Shown here in pieces: positions 62,685 to 64,000 of a DNA stretch of 64,000 bases. The stretch covers positions 1 to 64,000 of the forward strand of contig QJNS01000202.1 in assembly GCA_004154925.1 (NCBI GenBank), given 5' to 3'. Position 1 is the stretch's first letter. Every line of letters begins with the position of its first letter. A model generated the notes under the pieces. The model made no database searches. It had not been told where the DNA came from and saw only the letters and a list, made by a program, of their open reading frames with translations. The DNA is from Monosporascus cannonballus. Lineage: Eukaryota; Ascomycota; Sordariomycetes; Xylariales. The position numbers were made by a program, and so were the translations under genes.

Positions 62685-63341
62685 AATGTTTGGATCTTAT
62701 GTCGGGAAACATGGGCAGATGGAAACATAGCTTCGAGAGCGAGCCACCCGTTATTTTGTATCTTTATAACCCCAGCCGTCCCTTTAGGCTGCTATTTCGC
62801 ACATCTACTGTCATTAAGTTGTTGGCCAGCTGCAAGGCGGCCAAGCAAACACACGTGGAAAGCCATGAGAGTTTTGAGGCAGATTGCAAGGCATTCGGGT
62901 TCCTGTATTCGACTGGTATGGAATATTCGCGTATGCTGGCGGGAAATTAGCAGCAATTTATGCTGGCTGTTGCCGCTTGGGTGGGAATTGTACCACGAGT
63001 GTAAGTAGTGGGAAGGACTAATAGTCAATGATGCTGTCCTCTCGGAGATATTGCCGTTGTATTCCACTCCCCCTTCTCTCTGGTCTGGTTCGTCTCCGGC
63101 ATTGTAATCTTAACCCATACCCTCCGCCTACCTAAGTTTTAGAACGGCTGTTCACGCCAACCACAACGTCATAACTCTTCCGGTGTTGCCTGTAAAACGA
63201 TTTCCAGCTCCTGTTACAGGACCAACCAAGAAATACTCGCTTGCATATGCGGGGACAACGGACACCGTTCCTCTCTTATCCCCTAGGGACTTCCGAGACT
63301 CACAAGCAGTGTCCAGTCATAGACTTCGACGTATTGCTTAG
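62685..63341. other. Intergenic region between divergent broken genes
   Basis: Normal composition. Lies between the HeLo start (minus) and the SET fragment (plus), so it probably held promoters for one or both. Open frames at 62,690-62,950 (plus) and 62,792-63,067 (minus) overlap each other and show no domain; I do not call them genes. The N-terminal half of the SET domain was looked for here and not found. Confidence 0.5.
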
Positions 63342-63733
63342 ATCAATAGTGTTGAGAGGCAGAATATTGGCTGCTTCATCGCCATAGCCTCCGCTGCTAT
63401 CAACCACAGGTGAGTTCAACATGACCTTTAATCCACCTCACCTCACCTCACGAACTGGACTGATTCACCTCTTAACAGCTACACCCCTAATGCGTTCATT
63501 CCTACAACAAGCTCGCTGGCGCCTTGGCCCCCAATGCTCTTCGTGACATCGGGCCGGGTGAGGAGATCATAATCAGCTACTTTAAAGAATCGATCTTCCT
63601 GAACAAGGTGGAGCGGCAGAACCGTCTGGTAAACCAGGGATTTGCCTGCAACTGTGCGGCCTGTACTTCGGACGACCACAAGGCCCAGCGAGTAACAGAG
63701 AGGAACTCCTGCGATTGTGTGCGATTGGCATAA
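63342..63733 (+). pseudogene. SET-domain protein, C-terminal fragment
   Basis: Fragment of a SET-type (SMYD-like) lysine methyltransferase, exons about 63,342-63,409 and 63,479-63,733. Splicing joins AACCACAG to CTACACC and gives INHSYTPNA, the NHSCxPN motif with Cys changed to Tyr (TGC to TAC). Two extra bases at 63,495-63,496 then shift the frame; in the new frame HSYNKLAGALAPNALRDIGP, GEEIIISYF and NQGFACNCAACTSDD follow, i.e. the end of SET and the post-SET CxCxxC zinc site. The frame stops at 63,733. After KAQR another frame (SNREELLRL) fits the family better, suggesting a second shift near 63,690. The N-terminal SET half is missing; an in-frame TAG at 63,339 precedes the fragment, possibly inside an intron ending at 63,341. 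Confidence 0.75.
63410..63478 (+). other. Intron of the SET-domain fragment
   Basis: 69 bp, canonical GTGAGT donor and TTAACAG acceptor, with a CTGAT branch-like motif about 20 bp upstream of the acceptor. Contains CACCTCACCTCACCTCA-type short repeats at 63,433-63,450. Length and signals are typical of filamentous fungi. Confidence 0.85.
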
Positions 63734-64000
63734 CACACTTTTCAACTTGGGATCTCAATTCGAACCGGGCACTGTCTTGAAAGCCACGTAAACTTGAAGC
63801 GCCCCCTCGATGCTCTGTATCAACCCGAATAAAATAGTCAATACCAAAACGAGGACGGCGACCCAGAAGGCATACCATTGCACCCCATTCCTGCGGTCGT
63901 ACCACCATTACGTCAATGTATTCGGCTGTGCTTCGTCGAAAACTTACTTTAATATCACTAGCCAATCGCATTAAAAACGAAATTTTTCGATTTGCCTTAA
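63734..64000. other. 3' flank of the SET fragment
   Basis: Normal composition, turning AT-rich again in the last ~60 bases (AAAAACGAAATTTTTCG), which may be the start of another AT-rich stretch. Possible shifted-frame tail of the SET protein up to a TGA near 63,780. Nothing else recognised. Confidence 0.4.

Noticed and set aside
62690..63067. Overlapping plus and minus frames of 86 and 91 codons upstream of the SET fragment
   Set aside because: They overlap on opposite strands, have no recognisable motif, and lie where promoters of two divergent genes are expected.
63479..63971. Minus-strand frames of 88 and 129 codons overlapping the SET fragment
   Set aside because: Shadows of the plus-strand coding sequence, which has clear SET and post-SET motifs.

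Overview
The window looks like filamentous ascomycete (Pezizomycotina) DNA. About 60 kb of extremely AT-rich sequence (roughly 920-61,085; by eye about four-fifths A+T) lies between two blocks of ordinary base composition that hold split, fungal-type genes. The AT-rich block carries the signature of repeat-induced point mutation (RIP). Retrotransposon reading frames can still be followed, but they are broken almost only by TAA/TAG where CAA/CAG is expected, and paired LTRs differ mainly by C-to-T and G-to-A transitions. A HeLo-domain pseudogene at the right edge also points to Pezizomycotina. I cannot name the species.

Left edge (1-920): a 47-base, almost pure C tract, then the C-terminal half of a class I-like O-methyltransferase with one intron (exons 48-427 and 553-721). 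This is the only gene in the window that reads as intact as far as it goes.

AT-rich block (about 920-61,085): a graveyard of nested LTR retrotransposons. I could resolve: (A) a plus-strand Ty3/gypsy chromovirus relic, about 1.1-7.8 kb, with reverse transcriptase, integrase, chromodomain and 3' LTR; (B) a minus-strand gypsy relic around 9-15 kb, identified by an RNase H remnant; (TRG) a compact minus-strand LTR element at 21,442-22,956 that carries only gag; (E) a plus-strand gypsy element from 24,324 to about 37,045, split by (Cop) a plus-strand Ty1/copia element at 30,475-36,611; (G) the 3' end of another plus-strand gypsy element, ending at an LTR at 39,343; (F) a plus-strand gypsy element starting at the LTR at 41,329 and fading out near 46.1 kb; (C) a plus-strand gypsy relic made of about 50.2-51.15 kb plus 58.03-61.08 kb, split by (D) a minus-strand gypsy element at 51,153-58,030 flanked by a 5-bp AAAAC target duplication. 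The gypsy LTRs of A, D, E, F and G form one family whose 3' halves match while the 5' halves fall into two unrelated types. All these elements are dead, and none has an intact gene.

Islands: a 1.6-kb stretch of normal composition (about 39,925-41,505) sits inside the AT-rich block and ends abruptly inside an LTR. A 300-bp array of exactly thirty 10-bp units (42,741-43,040) and a nested inverted repeat (23,444-23,718) are the most structured non-coding DNA.

Right edge (61,085-64,000): a minus-strand HeLo-domain pseudogene with mutated start codon and many RIP-type stops, a divergent intergenic region, and a plus-strand fragment of a SET-domain protein that keeps one clean intron but has lost its N-terminus and has at least one frameshift. 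This edge appears to be decaying through RIP reaching into neighbouring host genes, or through RIP of once duplicated host genes.
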